Assembly: GCF_009903685.1 (NCBI RefSeq)
Contig: NZ_JAAABI010000002.1
Coordinates: 682,001-746,000 of the forward strand
Source of the DNA: Flagellimonas ochracea
GTDB taxonomy: Bacteria; Bacteroidota; Bacteroidia; Flavobacteriales; Flavobacteriaceae
Reading direction: 5' to 3'
Length of the DNA stretch: 64,000 nt
Under the pieces are notes generated by a model that saw only the letters and a list, made by a program, of their open reading frames with translations, was not told where the DNA came from and ran no database searches. Shown here in pieces: positions 17,061 to 24,700 of the stretch. A program made the translations under genes and the position numbers. Positions within the stretch are counted from its first letter, which is position 1. Each line of letters begins with the position of its first letter.

Positions 17061-17759
17061 ATAGGTAATGGTACCAATTTGAGAAGCCTTTGAATCGCTG
17101 CTGAAACGTGCCTTTAGCGCATAGGCAATGGCATTGTCCACCAAACAACCATTACTGGTACCCGAACTTTTATCGTTAAAATCCGCTTCCGTGACAAATC
17201 CGTTGGAATCCACCTTAATATTGATAACAACTTTGCCTCCCTCAATACAGGTATAGATTGGGGGCGGTAAGTGGTAGGCGTTTCTGTCTATCAAAGAATA
17301 GGAAATAGAGGTACGCCTATCTTTTAAATAGTCGGTGAATTCTTCCTTTTGAGCTTCACGATCCCCCAACTGTTGTTTTCTCTCATCACGTTGGGCCGCC
17401 AATTGTTTCAGCTGTTCCGAGAAGTCAGAATCTCCTGAAGGTTCCCCATCTTCGCTGTTCAATTCCCTTTCTTCCATCAGTTCCTCCAGGGTTTTCAGCG
17501 GTTCGGGATTACCAATGGTGGGCTTGGCAGTTTCGTTAAGGGCCATATGGCTTTTAATGGGGTCGTTTTGGGCCAGTTCTTCCAAACGCTTTTCTTCTTC
17601 CTCCAACAATTTCTGGATGTCCTCATCGGCCAGACTCATTTCAATAACATATTCATCCTCCTTAATGCCACCCAAGTGAATGTTAAACAATAACAAAACA
17701 ACGATGGACATGGAGAAGAAGGTTATTATGAATGATAACTGACTTCTGTTGAGGTTCAT
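17043..17759 (-). CDS. TonB-like energy transducer domain protein
   Basis: A 238-residue protein with one N-terminal membrane helix (about residues 8-30), a long Glu/Lys-rich, mostly helical middle (about 45-150) and a C-terminal domain (about 155-238) resembling the TonB C-terminal fold (GGKVVINIKVDSNGFVTEA, then a short helix and a final strand). It lacks the Pro-Lys repeats of classical TonB. Such proteins may couple the proton-motive force to outer-membrane receptors or act as envelope scaffolds. It overlaps the converging thioredoxin-like gene by 18 bases and lies downstream of truB on the same strand. Confidence 0.65.
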   Translation of the reverse strand: MNLNRSQLSFIITFFSMSIVVLLLFNIHLGGIKEDEYVIEMSLADEDIQKLLEEEEKRLEELAQNDPIKSHMALNETAKPTIGNPEPLKTLEELMEERELNSEDGEPSGDSDFSEQLKQLAAQRDERKQQLGDREAQKEEFTDYLKDRRTSISYSLIDRNAYHLPPPIYTCIEGGKVVINIKVDSNGFVTEADFNDKSSGTSNGCLVDNAIAYALKARFSSDSKASQIGTITYLFQSK

Positions 17760-17843
17760 GGTTCTAGTATAACCGTTTTTTTACCAAAATATTTTATTTT
17801 ATCGGCACCCACAATTCATTTTTGTAGAGCAATTTAACGTTTT

Positions 17844-18542
17844 TCAAGAGAGGTTTTCCCTGAAAACATGGGGAGTGCTAGCATTATTTACGTTGAAATC
17901 GCCTATTTTGGTTCTTCGCAAGGACGATAAATGGGCTCCTGAGCCTAAGGCCTTTCCAAAATCATGGGCCAAGGAACGGATGTAGGTTCCCTTGCTGCAA
18001 ACTACCCTAAAATCTACCTCAGGAAGTTCAATACGGGTAATTTCAAACTCAAATATTTCTATTTGGCGAGGTTTTACTTCCACTTGTTTTCCTGCTCTGG
18101 CCAGTTCATACAATCGTTTTCCATCTTTCTTCAATGCAGAAAATATGGGCGGAATTTGCTCAATTATTCCTATGAATTGGCTAGTAGTACTTATTATCTT
18201 TTCATCTGTCAAATGTTCTATAGGATAGGTTTGGTCCACCTCAGTTTCCAAATCATAGGAGGGTGTGGAGGCACCTAAAGTGAATGTTCCGGTATATTCC
18301 TTTACCTGCCCTTGAAATTCTGGGATTTTTTTTGTGAATTTCCCTGTACAGATAATTAAAAGCCCCGTAGCAAGAGGATCCAAAGTTCCGGCATGTCCAA
18401 TTTTTATTTTCTTAAGCCCAAACTTCTTGCGGATGGCCCATTTTAAGGCATTCACCGCTTGAAAGGAGCTCCATTCCAAGGGTTTGTCGATCAAGAGAAT
18501 TTGACCGTTTAAAAAGTCGTCTTTGGTTTTAGGTGTGGTCAT
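17844..18542 (-). CDS. truB: tRNA pseudouridine(55) synthase
   Basis: TruB isomerises U55 to pseudouridine in the T-arm of most tRNAs. The 232-residue protein shows the family blocks [19 protein letters not shown] near the N-terminus, [14 protein letters not shown] with the catalytic Asp, and [15 protein letters not shown]. It lacks an extended C-terminal PUA domain, as is usual in Bacteroidetes. It is part of the ftsX-DUF3098-uppP-GNAT-truB operon, lying 17 bases after the GNAT gene. Confidence 0.94.
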   Translation of the reverse strand: MTTPKTKDDFLNGQILLIDKPLEWSSFQAVNALKWAIRKKFGLKKIKIGHAGTLDPLATGLLIICTGKFTKKIPEFQGQVKEYTGTFTLGASTPSYDLETEVDQTYPIEHLTDEKIISTTSQFIGIIEQIPPIFSALKKDGKRLYELARAGKQVEVKPRQIEIFEFEITRIELPEVDFRVVCSKGTYIRSLAHDFGKALGSGAHLSSLRRTKIGDFNVNNASTPHVFRENLS

Positions 18543-18559
18543 CGTTTCATGGACACATT

Positions 18560-19078
18560 TTATTTGAAAACCTTATTCATTACCAAATTGACATAGGTAT
18601 TGGTTTCCATTGGAAAATCAACTTTACCCAACAATTTATAACCATGTTTTTCATAGAATTTTATCGCTTTCAAATTATTTTCCCAGACCTCTAGATTTAG
18701 CTCTTTATATCCTTTGAGCCTAGTTATTTCCTCTACTTTTTGCATGAGATGGCCCGCTACACCTGTTCGATGAAACCTTTCAAGAACATATAATTTCCCC
18801 AATTCCGGTGTAGCAATCTTTCTAATCGGACACTCACTATTATAAATAATTTCAGCTATGCCGATTGGGTTGCCATTGCAATGGCAGACTAATAAATTAT
18901 CAGGGTTTTCTTTTATTTTTTCTTCAATTTTTTCTTTGGAAAATTTTTCTTCGATAAAGTTGGCAAATTCAAAAGTTATCCCCTCAATGGCATAAGCTTG
19001 AATATAGACTGTTTTTAGAAGGATAGAAATTCTCAGTGAGTCGCTAAGTCTGGCTTTGTCTAAGCTAAGGTTGTCCAT
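18560..19078 (-). CDS. GNAT family N-acetyltransferase
   Basis: A 172-residue acetyl-CoA-dependent acyltransferase. The acetyl-CoA-binding loop appears as RFHRTGVAGHLMQKV (RxxGxA type), followed by LEVWENNLKAIKFYEKHGY, the classic end of the GNAT fold. The substrate is unknown. The gene lies between uppP (9 bases) and truB (17 bases); related Bacteroidetes usually have uppP and truB adjacent, so this looks like an insertion into the operon. It is AT-rich compared with its neighbours. Confidence 0.85.
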   Translation of the reverse strand: MDNLSLDKARLSDSLRISILLKTVYIQAYAIEGITFEFANFIEEKFSKEKIEEKIKENPDNLLVCHCNGNPIGIAEIIYNSECPIRKIATPELGKLYVLERFHRTGVAGHLMQKVEEITRLKGYKELNLEVWENNLKAIKFYEKHGYKLLGKVDFPMETNTYVNLVMNKVFK

Positions 19079-19087
19079 ACTTAATAA

Positions 19088-19882
19088 TTATCCCCAAATG
19101 CTCCAAGCTATGGCAATTAGTCCAACGATAAGGCAATAGATTGCAAAATAGCTAAGCTTGCTCTGGCGAACCAATTTTATCATCCAGGTACAGGCAGCGA
19201 GACCAGCAGTAAACGCAGCCAAAAAGCCAGCTCCCATTGCTATAGCTTGTTCCCCGACAAAATTTACTTCACCTCCCAAAAGGTCCTTGGCCATTTTCCC
19301 AAGAATCAATGGCACCACCATCAAGAAAGAAAACCGTGCTGATTTGGTCTTGTCCACCCCCAAAAGAACGGCAGCAGAAATAGTAGCACCACTGCGTGAG
19401 ATACCCGGCAATATGGCAACGGCCTGCGCCAAACCAATTATAAAGGCACCGTTGTAAGAGACCCCTTTGTCCGTTGTCTTTGACAAATCGGCCAAATAGA
19501 GTAAAACGGCGGTGATGATGAGCATAATGCCCACGATAATAATGGCGCCATCAAAAAAGACCTCCAAAAAATCTTCCAGAAAAAAGCCAACCAAGGCCGC
19601 GGGAATCATAGAGATGACAATTTTGAGCGAAAATTGGGTTTCTTCATTCCATGAGAACTGAAAAAGTCCTCTAAAAATTTCCGCCACATCTTTTCGAAAA
19701 ACAATTAGTGTGCTCAAAGCGGTGGCAAAGTGGAGTACTACTGTAAACAACAGACTCTCTTCAGGGAGTGCCTGTGCACCCAAAATGGCTTTGCCCAACT
19801 CCAAGTGACCACTGGAGGATACAGGCAAAAACTCGGTCAACCCCTGGATGATTCCAAGGATGATAGCATCAATGATGTCCAA
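19088..19882 (-). CDS. uppP: Undecaprenyl-diphosphatase
   Basis: UppP (BacA) dephosphorylates undecaprenyl diphosphate, recycling the lipid carrier for peptidoglycan and other envelope polymers, and overproduction gives bacitracin resistance. The 264-residue membrane protein has about eight helices and both catalytic motifs: GLTEFLPVSSSGHLELG near the N-terminus and ILPGISRSGATISAAVLLG in the second half. The start codon is TTG at 19882; no ATG precedes the conserved N-terminus. The gap to the upstream DUF3098 gene is one base, indicating translational coupling. Confidence 0.95.
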   Translation of the reverse strand: MDIIDAIILGIIQGLTEFLPVSSSGHLELGKAILGAQALPEESLLFTVVLHFATALSTLIVFRKDVAEIFRGLFQFSWNEETQFSLKIVISMIPAALVGFFLEDFLEVFFDGAIIIVGIMLIITAVLLYLADLSKTTDKGVSYNGAFIIGLAQAVAILPGISRSGATISAAVLLGVDKTKSARFSFLMVVPLILGKMAKDLLGGEVNFVGEQAIAMGAGFLAAFTAGLAACTWMIKLVRQSKLSYFAIYCLIVGLIAIAWSIWG

Positions 19883-19883
19883 A

Positions 19884-20147
19884 CTATTTTTTGTTTTTGT
19901 TCGGGTTCAACAAAATGGCATAGACTTGAATCCCCAAGCCTATCAATACCAATGTAGGGGCCAATCGAATTCTCCTAAAATTGTAGATGTCGGGATTGAA
20001 TACATTGGGGTCGTCACTGCCACCGCCGCTCATCAATATGAATCCCAAGACAATAAAGGCCAAACCTATGAAAAGGAAAATGTAGTTCTTCCTTTGAAAG
20101 GTAAATTCCACCTTAGGTTTTTGGACTTGCTTATTTTTCTTGCTCAT
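19884..20147 (-). CDS. DUF3098 domain protein
   Basis: An 87-residue membrane protein with a basic N-terminus, a FTFQRKNYIFLFIGLAFIVL segment, a MSGGGSDDPNVFNP loop and a second hydrophobic segment. This pattern is the DUF3098 family, restricted mainly to Bacteroidetes and nearly always placed between ftsX and uppP, as here. Function is unknown; a role at the division site or in lipid-carrier recycling is inferred from the conserved neighbourhood. It lies 9 bases after the ftsX stop. Confidence 0.9.
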   Translation of the reverse strand: MSKKNKQVQKPKVEFTFQRKNYIFLFIGLAFIVLGFILMSGGGSDDPNVFNPDIYNFRRIRLAPTLVLIGLGIQVYAILLNPNKNKK

Positions 20148-20156
20148 GCCGCAAAG

Positions 20157-21035
20157 TTAATAATAAAGATCGTCGGTCCTTAAATTTAGGAATCGTTGCG
20201 TGGCAAAATGGGTGCTTGCCCATGATATGATGACGCCAAGACCAAATACTACAACAAACAGGGCAATGAGCAACAAATAGTCTTGAAAGAGTTGCAATTC
20301 CGGAAAGTTTTGATCTACATAATACAGCAAAACGCCTAAGGCGATAAGGGCGAGCCCGGCGCCCAACATGCCCAGTTTAATGTTGGTCCAAATAAAGGGT
20401 CTTCGGATAAACTTTTTGGTGGCGCCCACCATTTGCATGGTCTTGATGATAAATCGCTTGGAATAAATGGAAAGCCGAATGGAACTGTTTATCAACAGAA
20501 CGGCAATAACAGTGAATATGGCACTCGCAATCAAAATCCAAAGACTGATTTTTTGAACGTTGTCACTGAGCAATTCAATGAGCGGTTCGTCATAACTGAC
20601 TTCGTCCACATAGGTTTTTGAGGAAATGTTGTTGGCAATTTCCGCAACTTGGTCCGGGGAGACAAAATCGGCCTTTAAGTTCACATCTATGGAATTTTTT
20701 AGCGGATTGTAGCCCAAAAACTCCACAAAGTTTTCCCCAATATCCTCACTGTACTGTTCTGCAGCGTCCTCTTTGGAAATATATTCGGCCGACTTGGTAT
20801 ATTCGGCCAAAACGAGACTTTTTTGCAACTGATCGATTTCCACCGGTTTGGCGTTGTCCTTTAAATAGACTGAAATGGTGATTTGCTCCTTAAAATGATC
20901 GGCCAATTTTTTGGTGTTGAGAACCAAAAGCCCTAAAACACCCAACAAGAACAGCACAAGTGCGATGCTCAAAACCACAGAAAAGTAGGAGGAAATCAAC
21001 TTTCTACGTTGATATCGTTCAATATATTGACTCAT
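20157..21035 (-). CDS. ftsX: Cell division protein FtsX (permease-like)
   Basis: A 292-residue inner-membrane protein with one N-terminal helix (about 18-40), a periplasmic domain (about 45-165) and three C-terminal helices, the standard FtsX layout. With FtsE it forms an ABC-like complex that controls peptidoglycan hydrolases at the septum; ftsE is not in this window. Recognisable parts are FKEQITISVYLKDNAKP and INSSIRLSIYSKRFIIKTMQ, followed by VGATKKFIRRPF. It is the first gene of the envelope operon, divergent from leuS. Confidence 0.92.
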   Translation of the reverse strand: MSQYIERYQRRKLISSYFSVVLSIALVLFLLGVLGLLVLNTKKLADHFKEQITISVYLKDNAKPVEIDQLQKSLVLAEYTKSAEYISKEDAAEQYSEDIGENFVEFLGYNPLKNSIDVNLKADFVSPDQVAEIANNISSKTYVDEVSYDEPLIELLSDNVQKISLWILIASAIFTVIAVLLINSSIRLSIYSKRFIIKTMQMVGATKKFIRRPFIWTNIKLGMLGAGLALIALGVLLYYVDQNFPELQLFQDYLLLIALFVVVFGLGVIISWASTHFATQRFLNLRTDDLYY

Positions 21036-21070
21036 ATAGTGGAATCAGTATGTAAAAATAGAAAAGTAAA

Positions 21071-21099
21071 TTGTATTTAGGGGATTAAAGCTATTTTTG
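21071..21099 (+). promoter_or_regulatory. leuS promoter
   Basis: A Bacteroidetes-type -7 element TATTTTTG (21092-21099) is preceded by a TTG -33 element at 21071-21073 with 18 bases between. Transcription should start near 21106, which rules out the in-frame TTG at 21097 as the leuS start and favours the ATG at 21124. Confidence 0.6.
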
Positions 21100-21123
21100 C
21101 ACTCGAAAATGAAAGTGAATAGC

Positions 21124-24100
21124 ATGAACTACGATTTCCGTAAGATTGAAGCCAAGTGGCAGGAATATTGGGCAAAGCACGAAACCTTTAAGGCGTCCAA
21201 CAATTCTGACAAACCGAAATTTTATGCACTGTCCATGTTTCCTTATCCTTCAGGGGCAGGCTTGCATGTGGGTCACCCGCTGGGCTACATTGCCACGGAC
21301 ATCTATTCACGCTACAAAAGGCACAAAGGATTCAATGTGCTGCACCCGATGGGCTACGACTCCTTTGGATTACCCGCGGAGCAATATGCCATCCAAACTG
21401 GACAACATCCGGCCATTACCACTGAAAACAACATCAAAAGGTATCGGGAGCAGTTGGACCAATTGGGTTTTTCCTTTGATTGGAGCCGTGAGGTACGAAC
21501 TTCCAATCCCCAATACTACAAATGGACGCAATGGATTTTTATTCAATTGTTCAATTCATGGTACAATAAGAAATCTGACAAAGCGGAGGACATTGTTGAT
21601 TTAGTTGCTCTATTTGAAAAAGAAGGCAATGTAATTGTTGAAGCAGTTTGTGATGAGGATACTCCTATTTTCACTGCAGACGAATGGGCCAGTTTTTCAG
21701 AAAAGACCAAACAAGAAATTTTACTGAAATATAGATTGACGTATCTGGCGGATACCGAAGTTAACTGGTGTCCCGCATTGGGCACCGTATTGGCCAACGA
21801 TGAAATCGTAAACGGCGTTTCGGAACGTGGCGGGCATCCTGTTATCCGAAAAAAAATGACCCAATGGAGCATGCGCATCACCGCTTATGCCCAACGCTTG
21901 CTGGATGGATTGGACAAAATCGATTGGCCACAGCCCTTGAAAGACTCCCAGACCAATTGGATCGGTCGCTCCGAAGGAGCGTCTGTGACTTTCAATGTCA
22001 TTTCGAGCGATAGCGAGAAATCTCAAGACACCATTGAAGTCTTCACCACCCGCCCCGATACCATTTTCGGTGCAAGTTTCATGACCTTGGCCCCCGAACA
22101 CGACTTGGTGCCAAAAATCACGACCGAGGCCCAAAAAGCAGAGGTGGAAGCCTATGTGGAGGCCACGGCAAAACGTTCTGAGCGCGACCGCATGGCAGAT
22201 ATCAAAACTATTTCCGGGGTTTTCACCGGAGCCTATGCAGAGCATCCGTTTACCAAGGAACCTGTTCCCATTTGGATTGGCGATTATGTCCTTGCCAGCT
22301 ATGGAACCGGAGCGGTAATGGCCGTGCCGTGTGGGGATCAACGGGACTACGATTTTGCAAAGCATTACAACATTCCCATTCCCAACATTTTTGAGGGAGT
22401 GGATATCTCCGAAGAGGCTTTTGCCGATAAGGCCAATACCGTTATTGCCAATTCTGACTTTTTGAATGGACTTTCCTATAAAGAGGCCACCAAAAAAGTG
22501 ATTGCGGAATTGGAAAGGATAGGCCATGGGCAAGGAAAAGTGAACTACCGATTGCGTGATGCCGTTTTTAGCCGTCAGCGGTATTGGGGGGAACCCTTTC
22601 CAGTCTATTATGCGGATGGGATGCCACAAATGATTGACGAGGAACACTTGCCGTTGGAACTTCCCGAAGTGGAAAAATACCTCCCCACCGAAACGGGCGA
22701 GCCGCCCTTGGGCAATGCTACGCACTGGGCCTGGGACCGCCTCAAGGCGGAAGTAGTCAGTAATGACCTCATTGATCATGTTAACGTGTTCCCACTGGAG
22801 TTGAACACCATGCCGGGTTGGGCGGGAAGCTCCCAATACTTTAATCGCTACATGGATCCACGGAACGATGAGGCTATTTTCTCCAAAGAGGCGATTGGCT
22901 ATTGGCAGGATGTGGACCTATATATTGGCGGTAGCGAACACGCTACGGGCCACTTGTTGTATTCCCGTTTTTGGCAAAAGTTTATGTTCGACAAAGGCTA
23001 TGTGCCCAAGGATGAGTATGCCCAAAAGTTGATCAACCAAGGGATGATTACGGGGTCTAGTGCTTTTGTATTTAGATTGTTATTAGAAGCTCGTCAAGCA
23101 GACTCAATATATGACAAAAAAGAAGTTGAAGATTTTTATTCTAAATTACTATCAGGGAACCCTGTTTTGGTATCTAAAAGAATAAGAAATCAATTGGTTC
23201 ATACTCAAGACTCATTGCCCTTTGATAATTTAAAAATCCGATTAAAGGATTTGTTCTTCAAACTTGAAAATGAGGTTAAATCTAAATTTCCAGAGGCAGA
23301 GCTTGTTTCAATTGATTTTGACCGTCGAATCGGAGGCATAGTTCCTATTCATGCAGATGTTTCCTTAGTAAATGCTTCGGACGAACTGGATATCGAAGCC
23401 TTCAAGGAATGGCAACCCGAATATAAAGATGCCGAATTCATCCTTGAAGAAGGAAAATACATTGTCGGTCGCGAAATCGAAAAAATGTCCAAATCCAAAT
23501 ATAATGTCGTCAACCCCGATGCCATTTGTGAGGAGTATGGCGCCGATTCATTAAGACTCTACGAAATGTTCCTTGGGCCTTTGGAGCAATCCAAACCTTG
23601 GAACACGGCCGGGATAACCGGGGTGCATTCGTTTTTAAAGAAAATGTGGCGCCTTTATGAAACCATTGAGGACGTTGAGCCCAATAAGGATAATCTAAAA
23701 ACACTGCATAAGACCATTAAAAAAGTGGAGGAAGATATCGAGAACTTCTCGTTCAACACTTCGGTAGCCACTTTTATGATCTGCGTCAATGAATTGACCG
23801 CCCAAAAATGTACCAGCAAGGCCATCTTGGAGCCTTTGGCCATTTTGATCTCACCTTACGCCCCCCATATTGCAGAAGAGCTTTGGGAGCTACTGGGTCA
23901 TGCCGAATCCATCGCCGAGGCCCCATTTCCCAAATTCGAGGCTAACTATTTGGTGGAAAGCAGCAAGGAATACCCCATCTCCTTCAATGGAAAGCTTCGC
24001 TTTAAACTGGAACTCCCTTTGGATATGGGCAAGGATGCCATTGAGGCTGCGGTTATGGCCCATGAAAAGACCCAGGAGCAATTGCAAGGACGCACTCCCA

Positions 24101-24147
24101 AGAAGGTTATTGTGGTTCCCGGTAAAATCGTCAACATCGTAGGGTAA
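21124..24147 (+). CDS. leuS: Leucyl-tRNA synthetase with extra insertions
   Basis: A class I synthetase that charges tRNA-Leu. The HIGH motif appears as HVGHPLGY and the KMSKS motif as EKMSKSKYN; the editing domain carries FTTRPDTIFGASF. The start at 21124 (MNYDFRKIEAKWQ) fits the family and the promoter. At about 1007 residues it is longer than E. coli LeuRS (860). There is an AT-rich insert near residues 151-200 seen in other Bacteroidetes, a second AT-rich insert of about 85 codons at 23077-23331 (about 31% GC by hand count), and a dispersed-repeat sequence in frame at 21996-22025. The frame is open throughout, so the enzyme is probably active. Confidence 0.95.
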   Translation: MNYDFRKIEAKWQEYWAKHETFKASNNSDKPKFYALSMFPYPSGAGLHVGHPLGYIATDIYSRYKRHKGFNVLHPMGYDSFGLPAEQYAIQTGQHPAITTENNIKRYREQLDQLGFSFDWSREVRTSNPQYYKWTQWIFIQLFNSWYNKKSDKAEDIVDLVALFEKEGNVIVEAVCDEDTPIFTADEWASFSEKTKQEILLKYRLTYLADTEVNWCPALGTVLANDEIVNGVSERGGHPVIRKKMTQWSMRITAYAQRLLDGLDKIDWPQPLKDSQTNWIGRSEGASVTFNVISSDSEKSQDTIEVFTTRPDTIFGASFMTLAPEHDLVPKITTEAQKAEVEAYVEATAKRSERDRMADIKTISGVFTGAYAEHPFTKEPVPIWIGDYVLASYGTGAVMAVPCGDQRDYDFAKHYNIPIPNIFEGVDISEEAFADKANTVIANSDFLNGLSYKEATKKVIAELERIGHGQGKVNYRLRDAVFSRQRYWGEPFPVYYADGMPQMIDEEHLPLELPEVEKYLPTETGEPPLGNATHWAWDRLKAEVVSNDLIDHVNVFPLELNTMPGWAGSSQYFNRYMDPRNDEAIFSKEAIGYWQDVDLYIGGSEHATGHLLYSRFWQKFMFDKGYVPKDEYAQKLINQGMITGSSAFVFRLLLEARQADSIYDKKEVEDFYSKLLSGNPVLVSKRIRNQLVHTQDSLPFDNLKIRLKDLFFKLENEVKSKFPEAELVSIDFDRRIGGIVPIHADVSLVNASDELDIEAFKEWQPEYKDAEFILEEGKYIVGREIEKMSKSKYNVVNPDAICEEYGADSLRLYEMFLGPLEQSKPWNTAGITGVHSFLKKMWRLYETIEDVEPNKDNLKTLHKTIKKVEEDIENFSFNTSVATFMICVNELTAQKCTSKAILEPLAILISPYAPHIAEELWELLGHAESIAEAPFPKFEANYLVESSKEYPISFNGKLRFKLELPLDMGKDAIEAAVMAHEKTQEQLQGRTPKKVIVVPGKIVNIVG
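21996..22025. repeat. Dispersed repeat copy inside the leuS reading frame
   Basis: The 30 bases here include GTCATTTCGAGCGATAGCGA followed by GAAATCTCA. They match a short imperfect-palindromic repeat that I recall being common between genes in Flavobacteriaceae genomes. Here the copy is in frame within the leuS editing-domain region and encodes VISSDSEKS (residues about 292-300). A related copy is at 24173-24202 just after leuS. Confidence 0.5.
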
Positions 24148-24172
24148 ACAAGAAGAAATTCTTCTCGAATAA

Positions 24173-24202
24173 TGTCATCTTGAGCGCAGCTGAAAGGTGA
24201 CT
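24173..24202. repeat. Dispersed repeat copy between leuS and the SemiSWEET gene
   Basis: The sequence TGTCATCTTGAGCGCAGCTG followed by AAAGGTGAC resembles the same intergenic repeat family as the leuS-internal copy (shared core GTCATnTnGAGCG). It follows a small hairpin AGAAGAAATTCTTCT at 24151-24165 after the leuS stop. Its role, for example as an mRNA end structure, is unknown. Confidence 0.5.
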
Positions 24203-24257
24203 GGTGTATACAAAACAATCATTTAAGTTTCTACCTTTAGAGCTTAAACGATTTTCC

Positions 24258-24512
24258 ATGGACACTATTGAAATCCTTGGGTTGGTTGCCGCCAGCCTTA
24301 CCACCTCTGCTTTTGTTCCCCAAGTATACAAGGCTTTAAAGCACAAATCCACTGCTGATGTTTCCCTGACCATGTACATTGTACTATTGGTTGGCCTAAT
24401 TCTTTGGGTATTCTATGGGGTGTACCATAACAGTCTGAGCATCATATTGGCCAATGTGATCACGGGTATTTTGGCCTTGACCATGTTGATACTGAAATTG
24501 AAACACAAGTAA
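24258..24512 (+). CDS. SemiSWEET-type sugar transporter
   Basis: An 84-residue membrane protein with three hydrophobic helices, the minimal half of a SWEET transporter, which dimerises to move mono- or disaccharides. The PQ motif is in AFVPQVYKALKHKSTADVSL and the conserved Trp/Asn region is LWVFYGVYHNSLSIILANV. The ATG at 24258 is chosen; the longer reading from 24204 adds a non-conserved stretch that starts within the repeat region. It lies alone between leuS and ald. The 188 bases after it hold the ald promoter region. Confidence 0.85.
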   Translation: MDTIEILGLVAASLTTSAFVPQVYKALKHKSTADVSLTMYIVLLVGLILWVFYGVYHNSLSIILANVITGILALTMLILKLKHK

Positions 24513-24561
24513 ATCACATTAAAACCGAGGGGTCTGGTTAAAATATTTTATATTATTTTCA

Positions 24562-24681
24562 TATTACCCCCTAATCTTATAGGGTATAATTTCAAAAACT
24601 TGTCTTTTTAATCATATAACCCCTACTTTTTATCGATTTTATTTCTTCATTTGTTTTTTTTATAACACTTTTGGGGTATTA
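24562..24681 (+). promoter_or_regulatory. Repeated half-sites upstream of ald
   Basis: Four copies of a TAnnACCCC-like half-site occur before ald: TATTACCCC (24562-24570), AGGGTATAAT (24581-24590, inverted), TATAACCCC (24615-24623) and GGGGTATTA (24673-24681, inverted, 19 bases before the ald start). G/C runs are rare in this otherwise very AT-rich gap. An Lrp/AsnC-type regulator, which commonly controls ald, is a possible binder; one is encoded at 28659-29129. Confidence 0.4.
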
Positions 24682-24700
24682 ACCATAAAACAATAACAAA

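Noticed and set aside
21721..22836. A 371-codon open frame on the minus strand inside leuS
   Set aside because: It is fully antisense to the conserved leuS frame, its translation is low-complexity and without recognisable domains, and leuS explains the sequence.
23077..23331. An intein or frameshift as the cause of the long leuS insert
   Set aside because: There are no intein splice-junction residues (for example a terminal His-Asn) and the insert is too short; the frame is continuous, so a simple in-frame insertion fits better.
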